Assembly: GCA_046350355.1 (NCBI GenBank)
Contig: JAXMAN010000002.1
Coordinates: forward strand, 496,001-560,000
DNA length: 64,000 nucleotides
Source of the DNA: UBA966 sp046350355
GTDB lineage: Bacteria; Planctomycetota; Phycisphaerae; Phycisphaerales; SM1A02
Reading direction: 5' to 3'
Shown here: positions 9,812 through 18,072 of the stretch, in pieces
How the letters are laid out: every line of letters starts with the position of its first letter
How positions within the stretch are numbered: position 1 is the stretch's first letter
Translations under genes and position numbers: made by a program
The notes under the pieces: generated by a model
Seen by the model: only the letters and a program-made list of their open reading frames with translations
The model's database searches: none
What the model was told of the DNA's origin: nothing

Positions 9812-10336
9812 TCAGCGCGGTGCGTCGATTCCCCCCGTCTGGCGCAGCCCCTCGTAGACCGCGCAGGCGGCCGCGGTCGCCAGATTCAGGCTCCGGGCGC
9901 GGGGGACCGGCAGCATCGGCAGGGTGACGCGGTGGGAGGCTCCGTAGGTCGCGTCGACCCAGGCGTGCAGCCACTCCGGGACCCCGCCATTCTCCTGCCC
10001 GAAGAGCAGGTAGTCGCCCCGCTGGAAGGAGGCCTCCCAGTGCGGGCGGGCGCTCTGCGTGGTGTAGAGCCAGAGGCGCGGGGGGCGCTCGCGCGCGAGG
10101 AACGCTTCCCAGGAGGGATGCTCGACCGCGTCGACCAGCTCCCAGTAGTCGAGCCCCGCGCGGCGCAGCGCCTTCTCGTCGGTCTGGAAGCCCAGCGGGT
10201 GCACCAGGTGCAGGCGGCAGCCGGTCGTCATGCAGGTCCTCCCGATGTTGCCCGTGTTGTTGGGGATCTGCGGCTGGAAGAGGACGATGTGGAACCGCGG
10301 GGCGGCGCGCGCAGGTTCCTCGACGGGGTGGTGCAT
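9812..10336 (-). CDS. trmL: tRNA (cytidine/uridine(34)-2'-O)-methyltransferase, SpoU family
   Basis: 174 residues from the ATG at 10336; E. coli TrmL has 157. The three SPOUT motifs are clear: NTGNIGRTC, LFGQENGGVP and LPMLPVPRARSLNLATAAACAVYE near the end, which form the trefoil-knot SAM site. The enzyme methylates the wobble ribose of tRNA-Leu isoacceptors. A longer frame to 10387 exists, but it would run across the GTATAC core that appears to serve as a promoter in both directions. The protein is as short as the minimal family member, with no added RNA-binding domain. Confidence 0.88.
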   Translation of the reverse strand: MHHPVEEPARAAPRFHIVLFQPQIPNNTGNIGRTCMTTGCRLHLVHPLGFQTDEKALRRAGLDYWELVDAVEHPSWEAFLARERPPRLWLYTTQSARPHWEASFQRGDYLLFGQENGGVPEWLHAWVDATYGASHRVTLPMLPVPRARSLNLATAAACAVYEGLRQTGGIDAPR

Positions 10337-10348
10337 CGGTGGTCCGGG

Positions 10349-10354
10349 TATACT
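10349..10354 (+). promoter_or_regulatory. TATACT box before a 33-codon ORF; palindromic GTATAC core
   Basis: TATACT ends 10 nt before ATG 10365 on the plus strand. Read on the minus strand, the same GTATAC core gives TATACC 10 nt before trmL. It may be a divergent promoter core with short leaders on both sides. Confidence 0.35.
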
Positions 10355-10364
10355 CGCGCGCCTT

Positions 10365-10466
10365 ATGTGGCCCGTCCTCTTCGCCAACGCCGCTTGGGTC
10401 GTCTTCCTCTCGCTCTGGGCGATCTTCTACTTCGCCGACGCCAAGGCGCAGCGCGGAAACCGCTGA
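10365..10466 (+). CDS. Possible 33-residue single-span membrane protein
   Basis: The ORF from ATG 10365 encodes one strongly hydrophobic segment (VLFANAAWVVFLSLWAIFYF) followed by a charged tail (ADAKAQRGNR), a layout fitting a small inner-membrane protein with the C-terminus in the cytoplasm. A TATACT box sits 10 nt upstream and there is no Shine-Dalgarno, so it would be nearly leaderless. It lies divergent to trmL and ends 26 nt before the tRNA-Arg gene. No family is recognised. It could be a chance ORF, but hydrophobic segments with aromatic residues are unusual in noncoding frames of such GC-rich DNA. Confidence 0.4.
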   Translation: MWPVLFANAAWVVFLSLWAIFYFADAKAQRGNR

Positions 10467-10491
10467 CGCGCGCGCGGCGCGGGGGGGGGAA

Positions 10492-10565
10492 CGCTCCAGG
10501 CAGGAGTTGAACCTGCGACCTGCGCCTTAGGAGTGCGCTGCTCTATCCAACTGAGCTACTGGAGC
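10492..10565 (-). tRNA. tRNA-Arg, anticodon CCU
   Basis: Read on the minus strand the 74-nt gene forms a perfect 7-bp acceptor stem (GCTCCAG with CTGGAGC), D arm GCTCAGTTGGATAGAGC, T arm GCAGG/CCTGC with loop TTCAACT, and anticodon loop CTCCTAA, i.e. anticodon CCU reading AGG. The closing pair of the anticodon stem is an A-G mismatch (positions 31-39). The discriminator is G and CCA is not encoded. It lies just downstream of the nucleosidase gene in the same orientation. Confidence 0.93.
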
Positions 10566-10611
10566 CGGGGGAACGCGGTCTGCTTCAAGTGTAGCGCCGC
10601 AGGCGGTCGTT

Positions 10612-11382
10612 TCAGAGTTCCGCGAGCCGGCGCGGATGCGCGCCCAGCCAGCGCACGAGCGTCTCGACGCGCTCCGCGAGGAGCGCACTCACCGTGCGCA
10701 GGTTGCGCGCGAACGCCTCCTGCACCGGCTCGGGATGGTCGACCAGGTCCGTCACGCCCTTGATCGCGACGAAGGGCACGCCGAGCTGGCCGCAGACCTG
10801 CGCGATGGCGCACGCCTCCATCTCCTTGAGCACGACCCCCTCGGTCTCGAAGAACTCCGCCTCCTGCGGCGTGAAGGTGAGGCTGTTGCCCGTGCTCAGC
10901 ACGCCGCGCTTGGCGCGCAGCACCTGCGCGATGCCGGGCGCGCGCAGCGTCGGCCACGCGCCGCGCGCCTGGAGCGCGAACTCGGGGATCGGGATGTGGC
11001 GGTCGTGGAAGAGGATGCTCCCCTCGGCGACGTAGATGTCGCCCACGCGCGAGCCACGCGCCTCGAAGCCGCCGCAGGTGCCCGCGTTCACGACGAGGTC
11101 CGGATCGAAGTGGCGCACTGCGAGGTACGCCGCGAGCGTGGCCGCCTCGGTGCCGATGCGGTCGCTGCCGTTGCGCGGGTCCTTGCCGTTGATGAGCAGG
11201 TCGACGGTGACGCCACCGACGCGCGCCGCGAAGTGGCGCTTGGGCAGGCGCGGGTCGATCGCGGGCTGCTCCTGCAGCAGCAGCCGCTGGACGAGCGGCA
11301 TCGCCTCGTCCTCCATGGCGTAGAGGAGGGCGACGCGCTGGACGGTCTGCTCGGGATCGACGGGGTCGGGGCCGGGGTGCAC
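10612..11382 (-). CDS. 5'-methylthioadenosine/S-adenosylhomocysteine nucleosidase-like phosphorylase, plant-type
   Basis: 256 residues from a GTG. The nucleoside-phosphorylase fold is shown by VVNAGTCGGF, GDIYVAEGSILFHDRHIPIPEF, STGNSLTF, EMEACAIAQVC and the catalytic Asp in KGVTDLVD. The FHDRxIPIP and STGNSL segments resemble plant MTN enzymes more than the short bacterial MtnN (about 230 residues). Expected reaction: cleavage of MTA (and perhaps SAH) to adenine plus the thioribose, part of SAM recycling. A GACAAT box (11389-11394) lies 6 nt before the GTG, consistent with leaderless transcription. Another purine nucleosidase activity, such as futalosine hydrolase, cannot be excluded. Confidence 0.82.
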   Translation of the reverse strand: MHPGPDPVDPEQTVQRVALLYAMEDEAMPLVQRLLLQEQPAIDPRLPKRHFAARVGGVTVDLLINGKDPRNGSDRIGTEAATLAAYLAVRHFDPDLVVNAGTCGGFEARGSRVGDIYVAEGSILFHDRHIPIPEFALQARGAWPTLRAPGIAQVLRAKRGVLSTGNSLTFTPQEAEFFETEGVVLKEMEACAIAQVCGQLGVPFVAIKGVTDLVDHPEPVQEAFARNLRTVSALLAERVETLVRWLGAHPRRLAEL

Positions 11383-11723
11383 GCGCGGATTGTCGCAGCA
11401 CTGGCCCGGGACCGGGGCAGCGGTGGATTTCTTCGAAAATCTGTCGGTTCAAGGGACAGCCCATCGGGGGACCAGGCACGCCGATCCCATGCTCTGCCGG
11501 GGAATCCCCGACGGTTTCATCGGACGGAGGGGGGCGCTGCCCCGGTTGTTTGCCCCGGGGATCTCGTCGCCTGCATTTGCGCTCCGCCCTCCTTGTGGCA
11601 TGGTGCGTCTGCCCCGTTCCCCCTTTTTCACGCGGGGCCCCGTTCCCTCAGGTTTCTGCCATTGCGATTGTGGGTCGTTGGCGCCTGCTGGGAGGGATTG
11701 TTCCCTGACAGGAGTTGCAGATC
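11383..11723. other. 341-bp intergenic region before the PEP-CTERM-like gene
   Basis: No gene is supported here. The stretch contains no TA dinucleotide, hence no ordinary -10 box for the downstream gene. Visible items: the 10-mer CCCCGTTCCC at 11612-11621 and again at 11638-11647 (26 bp apart), a TTTTT tract between them (11623-11628 region), and a small AGGGA-TTGT-TCCCT hairpin (11693-11706) just before the Shine-Dalgarno. The promoter may be of an alternative sigma type. Confidence 0.5.
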
Positions 11724-12314
11724 ATGAACAGCCGTCTCCAGAAGCACCTCGTGGCCGCTGCCGCCGTCACCGCCGGCATCGCCTCCGCCGCGCAGGCCGC
11801 GGTCGTCTTCCAGTCCGTCAACATCAACATCCCGGACAACATCGATGGCGTCTACCTGAACGTCGTCACGCTCGCCCAGGGCACCACCAGCGGCGTCGCG
11901 GGTTGGGACATCAACCCCTACTCGGCGTCGACTGGCTCCTTCAACCTGTGGGGCCCTTCCGCGAACACCTGGTTCTCGGTTGGCAGCAACTACAACCTGG
12001 CGGCGGGCACGCTCATCGGCGGCGACATCTCGCTGTTCTCCCGTCCGGGTGGCGGCACCAACGTCGGCACGCAGATGAACCTCAACAGCAACCAGAACCT
12101 GCTGGGCTTCCGCTTCGTCAACGAGGCGAACGCCAACCAGGTCCACTTCGGCTGGATCCGCGTCGAGTTCGGCGCGACCGCCGGCAGCCGCACGATCACC
12201 GAGATCGGCTACGAGAGCGTCGCCGGTCAGTCGATCGCCGCGGGCGTCCCCGCCCCGGGCGCCATCGCCCTCATGGGCGTGGCTGGCCTGGTCGGCCGCC
12301 GTCGTCGTCGCTGA
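11724..12314 (+). CDS. Secreted protein with PEP-CTERM-like C-terminal sorting tail
   Basis: ATG 11724 follows an AGGAG Shine-Dalgarno at 11710-11714; 196 residues. The signal peptide ends at AQA (about residue 24). The body is rich in Asn, Gly and aromatic residues, likely a beta-sandwich with no named domain. The C-terminus has PAPGAIALMGVAGLVGRR followed by more arginines: a Pro-rich motif, a short hydrophobic span and a basic cluster, the tripartite layout of exosortase substrates in the variant typical of Phycisphaerae. It is expected to be exported and anchored or released at the cell surface, perhaps glycosylated. A strong terminator follows. No exosortase gene lies in this window. Confidence 0.85.
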   Translation: MNSRLQKHLVAAAAVTAGIASAAQAAVVFQSVNINIPDNIDGVYLNVVTLAQGTTSGVAGWDINPYSASTGSFNLWGPSANTWFSVGSNYNLAAGTLIGGDISLFSRPGGGTNVGTQMNLNSNQNLLGFRFVNEANANQVHFGWIRVEFGATAGSRTITEIGYESVAGQSIAAGVPAPGAIALMGVAGLVGRRRRR

Positions 12315-12348
12315 GCCGACGAACGCGTTTCGATGTCCAAACTCCAAA

Positions 12349-12386
12349 CCGGAGCCGGGCGGCGTGCCAACGCCGCCCGGCTCCGG
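12349..12386 (+). terminator. 16-bp GC-rich hairpin terminator
   Basis: 12349-12364 pairs perfectly with 12371-12386 around a TGCCAA loop, 35 nt after the PEP-CTERM-like gene. Only GCTTT follows, so it is a strong helix with a weak T-tract. Confidence 0.75.
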
Positions 12387-12418
12387 CGCTTTGGCGGGAC
12401 CTATCATCGCGCGCTCGC

Positions 12419-14512
12419 ATGCCTGACGGACCCGTGAAGCGACTTCTCATCGTGGGCTGGGACGCCGCGGACTGGCACCTGCTCGATCCGCTGATGGCCG
12501 CCGGCAAGATGCCGCACTTCCGGCGCCTGGTGGAGCAGGGGGTGCGCGCGGAGCTGCGGACGCTCGAACCGACGCTCTCGCCGCTGCTCTGGACGACGAT
12601 CGCCACCGGCAAGACCGCGGACAAGCACGGGATCCTCGGCTTCGTCGAGCCCAACCCCTCCGGCGAAGGGCTGCGCATCTCCAGCAGCACCTCGCGCCGG
12701 ACGAAGGCCCTCTGGAACATCCTGACGCAGTCGGGCCGGCGCGTGCACGCGCTGGGCTGGTACGCCTCGCACCCGGCGGAGCCGATCGCGGGCGTCTGCG
12801 TCTCGAACCTCTTCAACCGCGCGGGCGGTGCGGCGCCGGGACAGGCGTGGGCGCTGCCCGAGGGGTGCGTCCACGCGCCGGACGCCCTGCGCACGGCGCT
12901 CGCCGCGGCGCGCGTCGATCCGGTGCAGGAGCGCGGCGCGCTGCTGCGCGAGCTCATCCCCGACGCGCCCGCGCAGGCGCGCAAAGGCCGCGTCGCGGAC
13001 ATGATCGCGGGGGAGTGGGCGCGCAACCGCACCATCCACCGCGCCGCGCTGGAACTGCTGCGCGCCGAGCGCGCGGCCTCCGCGGACTGGAGCTGCGCGA
13101 TGGTCTTCTACGACGCCATCGACACCATCGGCCACCACTGCATGGAGTTCCGCCCGCCGCGCATGGCGCATGTGCGCGCCGAGGATGTGCGCACCTTCGG
13201 CGGCGTGATGGACCGCGTCTACATGCTGCACGACCAGATGCTGGGCGAGCTGCTGGACGCCGCGGGACCTGGCACGACGGTGATGCTCCTCTCCGACCAC
13301 GGCTTCTACAGCGATCACCAGCGCCCGGTGCACGAGGAGTGGCGCGGCGCGACCGGCGCCGTCGTCGAGGCGCGCTGGCACCGCCCCGAGGGCGTGCTCG
13401 TGCTCAGCGGCCCGGGCTTCCGCGCCGGCGAGACGATCGCGGCGCCGACGCTGCTGGACATCGCGCCGACGGCGCTCGCCGCGCTCGGGCTGCCCGTGGG
13501 CGCCGACATGGACGGCCGCGTGGTGACGGAGGCCTTCGCGCAGATCCCTGCGATCGCGACGGTGCCCTCGTGGGACGCGCAGGAGGGCGAGTCGGGGATG
13601 CATCCCGCGGAGATGCGCAACGATCCCTTCGAGGCGCGCGAGGCGCTGCGCCAGCTCATCGACCTCGGCTACATGCCCGACATGGGCGGCGATGTCGCGG
13701 CGCAGCTCGACGACGCCTCGCGCGAGGCGCGCTTCAACCTGGGGATGGTCTTCCTGACGACGGGGCGGCCGGAGCTGGGCGTGCCCGTCTTCCAGTCGCT
13801 GGTGCAGGAACGTCCCGCCGAGCCGCGCTTCGTGGTGCCGCTGGCGCAGTGCCAGCTCGGCGCGGGACAGACCGCCGACGCCGTCGCGACGCTGCGCGCG
13901 TACCTGGAGCAGGTGCCGACCTCGACCGAGGCGCGCATCCTGCTGGCAGGCGCGCTGCTGGAGCAGGGCGTGCGCGACGAGGCCGCCGCGGAGGTCGAGC
14001 GGCTGGAGCGCGAGCACGGCACGCAGCCGGCGATGGCGCTCGCGCTGGCGGGGCTCTTCGCGTCGCTGGAGCGGTGGGAGACCGCGCAGCGGTACTTCGC
14101 CGCCGCGATCGAGCACGCGCCGCGCAATCCGCTGGTGCGGGTGGCCTTCGCGCGCGCGCTCATGGCGCGGGGCGAGCACGAGCGCGCCGGCGAGGCGTGT
14201 CTGGACGCGACCGAGCTGCAGATGGTGCTGCCCGAGGCGCACTACATCCTCGGTGCGGCGCTCGCGTGGCTGGGGCAGCTCGAGCATGCGGAGCAGTCGC
14301 TGCGCAATGCGGTGACGATGCAGCCGGGCTCGATCGACGCGCAGGAGTTCCTGGAGGCGGTCGCGGCGGCGCAGGGCCACGCCGCGATCGCGCAGGTAGC
14401 GGGGCAGCGCGTGCAGGAACTGGCGAGTGCGCTCGCCGAGTCGGGCAAGCTTGCGCGCCGGAAGCCGGTGTCGTGGGATGCGCGGGCGTGGTCCGCGCGC
14501 GCGCGTGGGTGA
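12419..14512 (+). CDS. Type I phosphodiesterase/alkaline phosphatase-superfamily protein with TPR domain
   Basis: 697 residues. The N-terminal 420 residues match the nucleotide pyrophosphatase/phosphodiesterase fold: VGWDAADWHLLDPL (first metal Asp), the nucleophile region TLSPLLWTTIATGKTADKHGI, DAIDTIGHH and LLSDHGFYSDHQRPVHEEW supply the two-zinc site. The C-terminal 270 residues are helical repeats of TPR type (for example RFNLGMVFLTTGRPELGVPVFQSL). No signal peptide is apparent, so a cytoplasmic location is likely. The substrate is unknown. A TATCAT box (12402-12407) lies 11 nt before the ATG, leaving a leader of about 5 nt; a GTG at 12434 is an alternative start. Confidence 0.85.
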   Translation: MPDGPVKRLLIVGWDAADWHLLDPLMAAGKMPHFRRLVEQGVRAELRTLEPTLSPLLWTTIATGKTADKHGILGFVEPNPSGEGLRISSSTSRRTKALWNILTQSGRRVHALGWYASHPAEPIAGVCVSNLFNRAGGAAPGQAWALPEGCVHAPDALRTALAAARVDPVQERGALLRELIPDAPAQARKGRVADMIAGEWARNRTIHRAALELLRAERAASADWSCAMVFYDAIDTIGHHCMEFRPPRMAHVRAEDVRTFGGVMDRVYMLHDQMLGELLDAAGPGTTVMLLSDHGFYSDHQRPVHEEWRGATGAVVEARWHRPEGVLVLSGPGFRAGETIAAPTLLDIAPTALAALGLPVGADMDGRVVTEAFAQIPAIATVPSWDAQEGESGMHPAEMRNDPFEAREALRQLIDLGYMPDMGGDVAAQLDDASREARFNLGMVFLTTGRPELGVPVFQSLVQERPAEPRFVVPLAQCQLGAGQTADAVATLRAYLEQVPTSTEARILLAGALLEQGVRDEAAAEVERLEREHGTQPAMALALAGLFASLERWETAQRYFAAAIEHAPRNPLVRVAFARALMARGEHERAGEACLDATELQMVLPEAHYILGAALAWLGQLEHAEQSLRNAVTMQPGSIDAQEFLEAVAAAQGHAAIAQVAGQRVQELASALAESGKLARRKPVSWDARAWSARARG

Positions 14513-14574
14513 CGGCGGCGCGCGTTCGCGGCGGCGGCGGCCCGCGCCCAGACGGGCAACGGGCGAACATCAAG

Positions 14575-14649
14575 TGCCGATGGGCGGAGTCGAACCGCCG
14601 ACCTAGGGTTTATGAATCCCTCGCTCTAGACCATCTGAGCTACATCGGC
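14575..14649 (-). tRNA. tRNA with CAU anticodon (elongator Met, or Ile with lysidine)
   Basis: The 75-nt minus-strand gene has a perfect acceptor stem (GCCGATG/CATCGGC), D arm GCTCAGATGGTCTAGAGC, T arm GGCGG/CCGCC and anticodon loop TTCATAA. The normal G1-C72 pair argues against initiator tRNA. Met elongator versus Ile(CAU) cannot be decided by eye. The anticodon stem is closed by an A-A mismatch (31-39). CCA is not encoded. Confidence 0.92.
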
Positions 14650-14862
14650 AAGGGTCAGCGACGCGGATCCCTGGGGAAACGGGTCCGCGAAGTTCTCGAA
14701 CTTTCGGCGCGCCGGGGGGAACCCTCCCACGGCCGACGCCGGATGGGGGATGATAGCGACTTCCGGCCTCCGCCGCGACGCTGCGTCCACCCCGATTCCG
14801 CCGCGGATCCCCGCGATCTTCTGCGCCCCTGGTGGGCGCCCGTGCCCCAGATGAGAGACCCC

Positions 14863-17800
14863 ATGCACGCGACCCGCTTCCTGCACTCGATCCTGCTCGC
14901 CGCCTTCGTCACCCTCTCCGCGGCGCCGGCCCATGCCGACGGGTGCCTCTTCGGGACCGAGGCCTCGACCCCCGATGCGGCGGTCGACGGCGCGCAGTTT
15001 GGCGCGGCCGCGGCGATCGCCGGCTCCGATGTGCTCGTGGGCGCGCCCGGGACCGGCGGCTGGGTCTACCTCTACCGGCGCCTGGCCAACGGCACCTACA
15101 ACTTCCTCCCCACCAGCGCGATCACCCGCCCCGCGGCGCTCCTGAGCACCAGCGGCTTCGGCAGCGACATCGCCGTCGACAACAACGTCGCCGCGATCGG
15201 CGCGCCCTTCCACAACGACTCGCAGGGCGCGGTGGTCCTCTACCAGCGCAGCTCCACGGGCACGTGGTCGGCGCTGCAGACGATCTACTCGCCCGTCTCG
15301 CTCCCCAACGGCAACTTCGGATTCAGCGTCGCGATGAGCGGCGGCTTCCTGGCGATCGGCGCGCCCGCGGCGATCAACACCGGCGGCTTCGCGCGCGGCG
15401 TCGTCTGGATCTACGGACGCCAGCCCAACGGCACCTACGACCTCGTGCAGCGCATCGATCCGGACCAGCCGACCGCCTCGCAGGACAAGTTCTTCGGCTG
15501 GAGCGTCGGCCTGCAGGGCAACGTGCTCGTGACGACCGCGCCGGGCGAGATGCTCTCCACCGACGGCGGCAAGATGGGCTCCACCTACGTGGTGGTGCGC
15601 TCGAGCCTGGGCGTCTGGACGAAGGTGCAGCGCCTCAAGTCCGCCGGCAGCGGCGGGACGAACTACGGCACCGACCTCGCCGCGGGCAACCTGGGGACCA
15701 GCGGCGACGGGGTGGGCTTCTTCGTGCGCGAGCAGCGCCTGGGACTCGCCGACATCGTCTGGCAGTACACGATGGCGGGCGCGACGCCCGTGCTCGTGGG
15801 CTCCGCGCTCGCGGGCGAGACGCCGGCCTTCGGCGGCGCGCCGGAGAGCGACATCGTCCTCGCCAATTCGCTGAGCATCGACGAGGGCTTCAGCCTGATC
15901 GGCTCGCCCGGCGCGAGCACCGCCGACCAGTACATCTACGGCGGCGCGAGCTGGGCGTACGACACCAGCTACGTGCTCCCGACCGGTGGCCTGGACAACG
16001 GCTTCGGCCAGGGCGTCTGCGTCGGCCACGACCAGATCGCCATCGGCGCGCCGCAGTACGAGTGGTTCCTCAACGACGCGCCCGGCTACATCACGATCCG
16101 CTCGCACGACCTGCCCGACTGCAACGGCGACGGCACTCCCGATGCGTGCGCGATCGCGGTGGCGGGCGCCTCGACCGCGGACAAGAACTCCGACGGCTCG
16201 CCCGACGGCTGCCAGCTCGTCGTCGCGCCGACCTCGATGGACGCCTCCGAAGGCGACCTCACCACCGGCGTCTTCCTGGTGTGGCCCGGCGCGGTGAACG
16301 CCACGACCTACCAGATCTCGCTCGCCACCGCCGGCGGGGAGACGGTGCTGGGCACCGCGTACTGCGCGCAGTACCTGGACACCACCGCCGATGTGGGCGT
16401 GCTGCGCACCTACCGCGTCCGCAGCGTCTCGCCCAGCGGCGCGCTCTCGGATGGCTTCGTCGCCGCGAGCGGCTGGCGCAACGTCGCCGCGCCCACCGGC
16501 GTGACGGCCACCGACGGCACGAGCCTCTCGAACGTCAAGATCACCTGGACCGCCTCGACGGGCGCCACCTCCTACAAGGTGCTGCGCGCGCTCAACGGCG
16601 TCGTGACGACGCTGGGCACCGTGACGGCGCCGACGACGACCTACACCGACACCACGGCGGTCGCGGGCACCGTCTACCTCTACGCGGTGAAGGCGGTCTG
16701 CGCGCTGGGCGAAAGTGTCGCGAGCGACGCGAACGCCGGCTACCGCGCGGCGACCGCCGCTCCCACCACGGTGGCCGCGAGCGACGGCACTAGCTCCAGC
16801 GGCGTCGAGATCGCCTGGACCGCGCCCGAGGGCGGCAGCACGACCTACACCATCCTGCGCCAGGAGGGATCGAAGAAGCCCAAGGCGATCGGCACCGCCT
16901 CCGCGTCCGCGCGCACCTTCACCGACACCAGCGGCAAGGCCGCGAAGGTCTACAAGTACTACGTGCGCCTCTCCACGGTGACCACGGGCGGCATGTGGGA
17001 CTCCGGCTGGAAGGCGAAGGTCGGTCCGTCGAACGCGCAGGCGACCGACGGCAGCTCGACGACCGGCGTGACCGTCACCTGGTCCGCCGCGCCCAGCGCG
17101 ACGAAGGCGACCGGCTACGCGGTCTACCGCGCGGTCGGCACGGCGAGCCCGATCCTGCTGGGCAGCGTCGGCAAGAAGGTCTACACCTTCACCGACAACT
17201 CGGCGGTCCCCGGCGTGCTCTACACCTACTCGGTGCGCGCGATCGCGGGCGGCCTGACGCCGGCGAGCTCGAACGACGGCTGGCGCGCGCTCTCGCCGCC
17301 GGCGGCGCTCGCGGCCAGCGACGGCACCTACACGACCAAGGTCGCCCTCTCGTGGCCCAACGCCACGGGCGCGACGAGCTACGTGATCAACCGCACCGGC
17401 GGCACCGGCCCGGTGGAGTTCGTGAGCATCGCCAACAGCTTCGACGACACGACCGCGGTGGCGCCGACCGTCTACACGTACACGGTGAAGGCGCGCTGCG
17501 CGCTGGGCACCTCGGCGGCGAGCGTCTCCAACACGGGCTACCGCGCGGCCTCCTCGACGCTGCTGGCCGGACCGCTCGGTGGCGGCGGCGTGCGCTCGGG
17601 CGAGGGCGCCCACCTGGGCTCGCGCCACGGCGCGGGCGCGGGCGGCACCGACGCGCAGTCGGGCCAGGACGAGCTCGCGGGCGAGGCGGCCTGGGCCGCG
17701 CTCGACGGCGTGCGATACCACCTGGACGACCTCACCGTCGAGAGCCACCTCTTCGTGATGGGGCACGACGACCTCATGGTCGCCGACCTGCGCGATCCGC

Positions 17801-18066
17801 TGGATGTGGTGCACAGCACGCTGCTGGTCGTCACCGACGAGGCGTGCCTCAACGGCGGGCTCCATGTGCGCTTCCAGGCGGGCTACCAGCCCGCGCTGGG
17901 CGACCGCTGGACGCTCGTCGTGGCCGACCAGATCCACGGCGCCTTCCGCCTGGTCCGCGCGGACAACCTGCCCGCGGGCACGCGGATGCAGGTGCGCGCG
18001 GTGGGCGGGCTGCTGCAGCTGGAAGTGGTGGCGGCGGCGGGCGGCTCGGACTCCACCGCGGAGTGA
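14863..18066 (+). CDS. Large secreted protein: FG-GAP-like repeats, calcium-type Asp motif, tandem fibronectin type III domains
   Basis: 1067 residues with a signal peptide ending at AHA-DG (residue 26). About 30-410: repeated FG-GAP/integrin-alpha-like blades (FGxxVAxxGxxLxIGAP pattern, seen four or more times). About 420-455: DCNGDGTPDACAIA and DKNSDGSPDGCQ, a pair of Asp-rich thrombospondin-3/EF-hand-like loops. About 455-900: five or six fibronectin III repeats, each opening with ATDGTS-x-xVxITWTA and closing with YLYAVKAVCALG-like strands. The last 150 residues end in a beta-rich segment similar to anchors of autotransporter-like planctomycete proteins. A surface or extracellular adhesive role is inferred. 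ATG 14851 is also in frame; 14863 starts the signal peptide better. Confidence 0.8.
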   Translation: MHATRFLHSILLAAFVTLSAAPAHADGCLFGTEASTPDAAVDGAQFGAAAAIAGSDVLVGAPGTGGWVYLYRRLANGTYNFLPTSAITRPAALLSTSGFGSDIAVDNNVAAIGAPFHNDSQGAVVLYQRSSTGTWSALQTIYSPVSLPNGNFGFSVAMSGGFLAIGAPAAINTGGFARGVVWIYGRQPNGTYDLVQRIDPDQPTASQDKFFGWSVGLQGNVLVTTAPGEMLSTDGGKMGSTYVVVRSSLGVWTKVQRLKSAGSGGTNYGTDLAAGNLGTSGDGVGFFVREQRLGLADIVWQYTMAGATPVLVGSALAGETPAFGGAPESDIVLANSLSIDEGFSLIGSPGASTADQYIYGGASWAYDTSYVLPTGGLDNGFGQGVCVGHDQIAIGAPQYEWFLNDAPGYITIRSHDLPDCNGDGTPDACAIAVAGASTADKNSDGSPDGCQLVVAPTSMDASEGDLTTGVFLVWPGAVNATTYQISLATAGGETVLGTAYCAQYLDTTADVGVLRTYRVRSVSPSGALSDGFVAASGWRNVAAPTGVTATDGTSLSNVKITWTASTGATSYKVLRALNGVVTTLGTVTAPTTTYTDTTAVAGTVYLYAVKAVCALGESVASDANAGYRAATAAPTTVAASDGTSSSGVEIAWTAPEGGSTTYTILRQEGSKKPKAIGTASASARTFTDTSGKAAKVYKYYVRLSTVTTGGMWDSGWKAKVGPSNAQATDGSSTTGVTVTWSAAPSATKATGYAVYRAVGTASPILLGSVGKKVYTFTDNSAVPGVLYTYSVRAIAGGLTPASSNDGWRALSPPAALAASDGTYTTKVALSWPNATGATSYVINRTGGTGPVEFVSIANSFDDTTAVAPTVYTYTVKARCALGTSAASVSNTGYRAASSTLLAGPLGGGGVRSGEGAHLGSRHGAGAGGTDAQSGQDELAGEAAWAALDGVRYHLDDLTVESHLFVMGHDDLMVADLRDPLDVVHSTLLVVTDEACLNGGLHVRFQAGYQPALGDRWTLVVADQIHGAFRLVRADNLPAGTRMQVRAVGGLLQLEVVAAAGGSDSTAE

Positions 18067-18072
18067 GCCGGC

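Noticed and set aside
12847..18066. One continuous 1739-codon plus-strand frame covering the phosphodiesterase and the fibronectin protein
   Set aside because: The first 2 kb of this frame is an alternate frame of the phosphodiesterase/TPR gene and runs through a tRNA; the real protein begins at the signal peptide at 14863.
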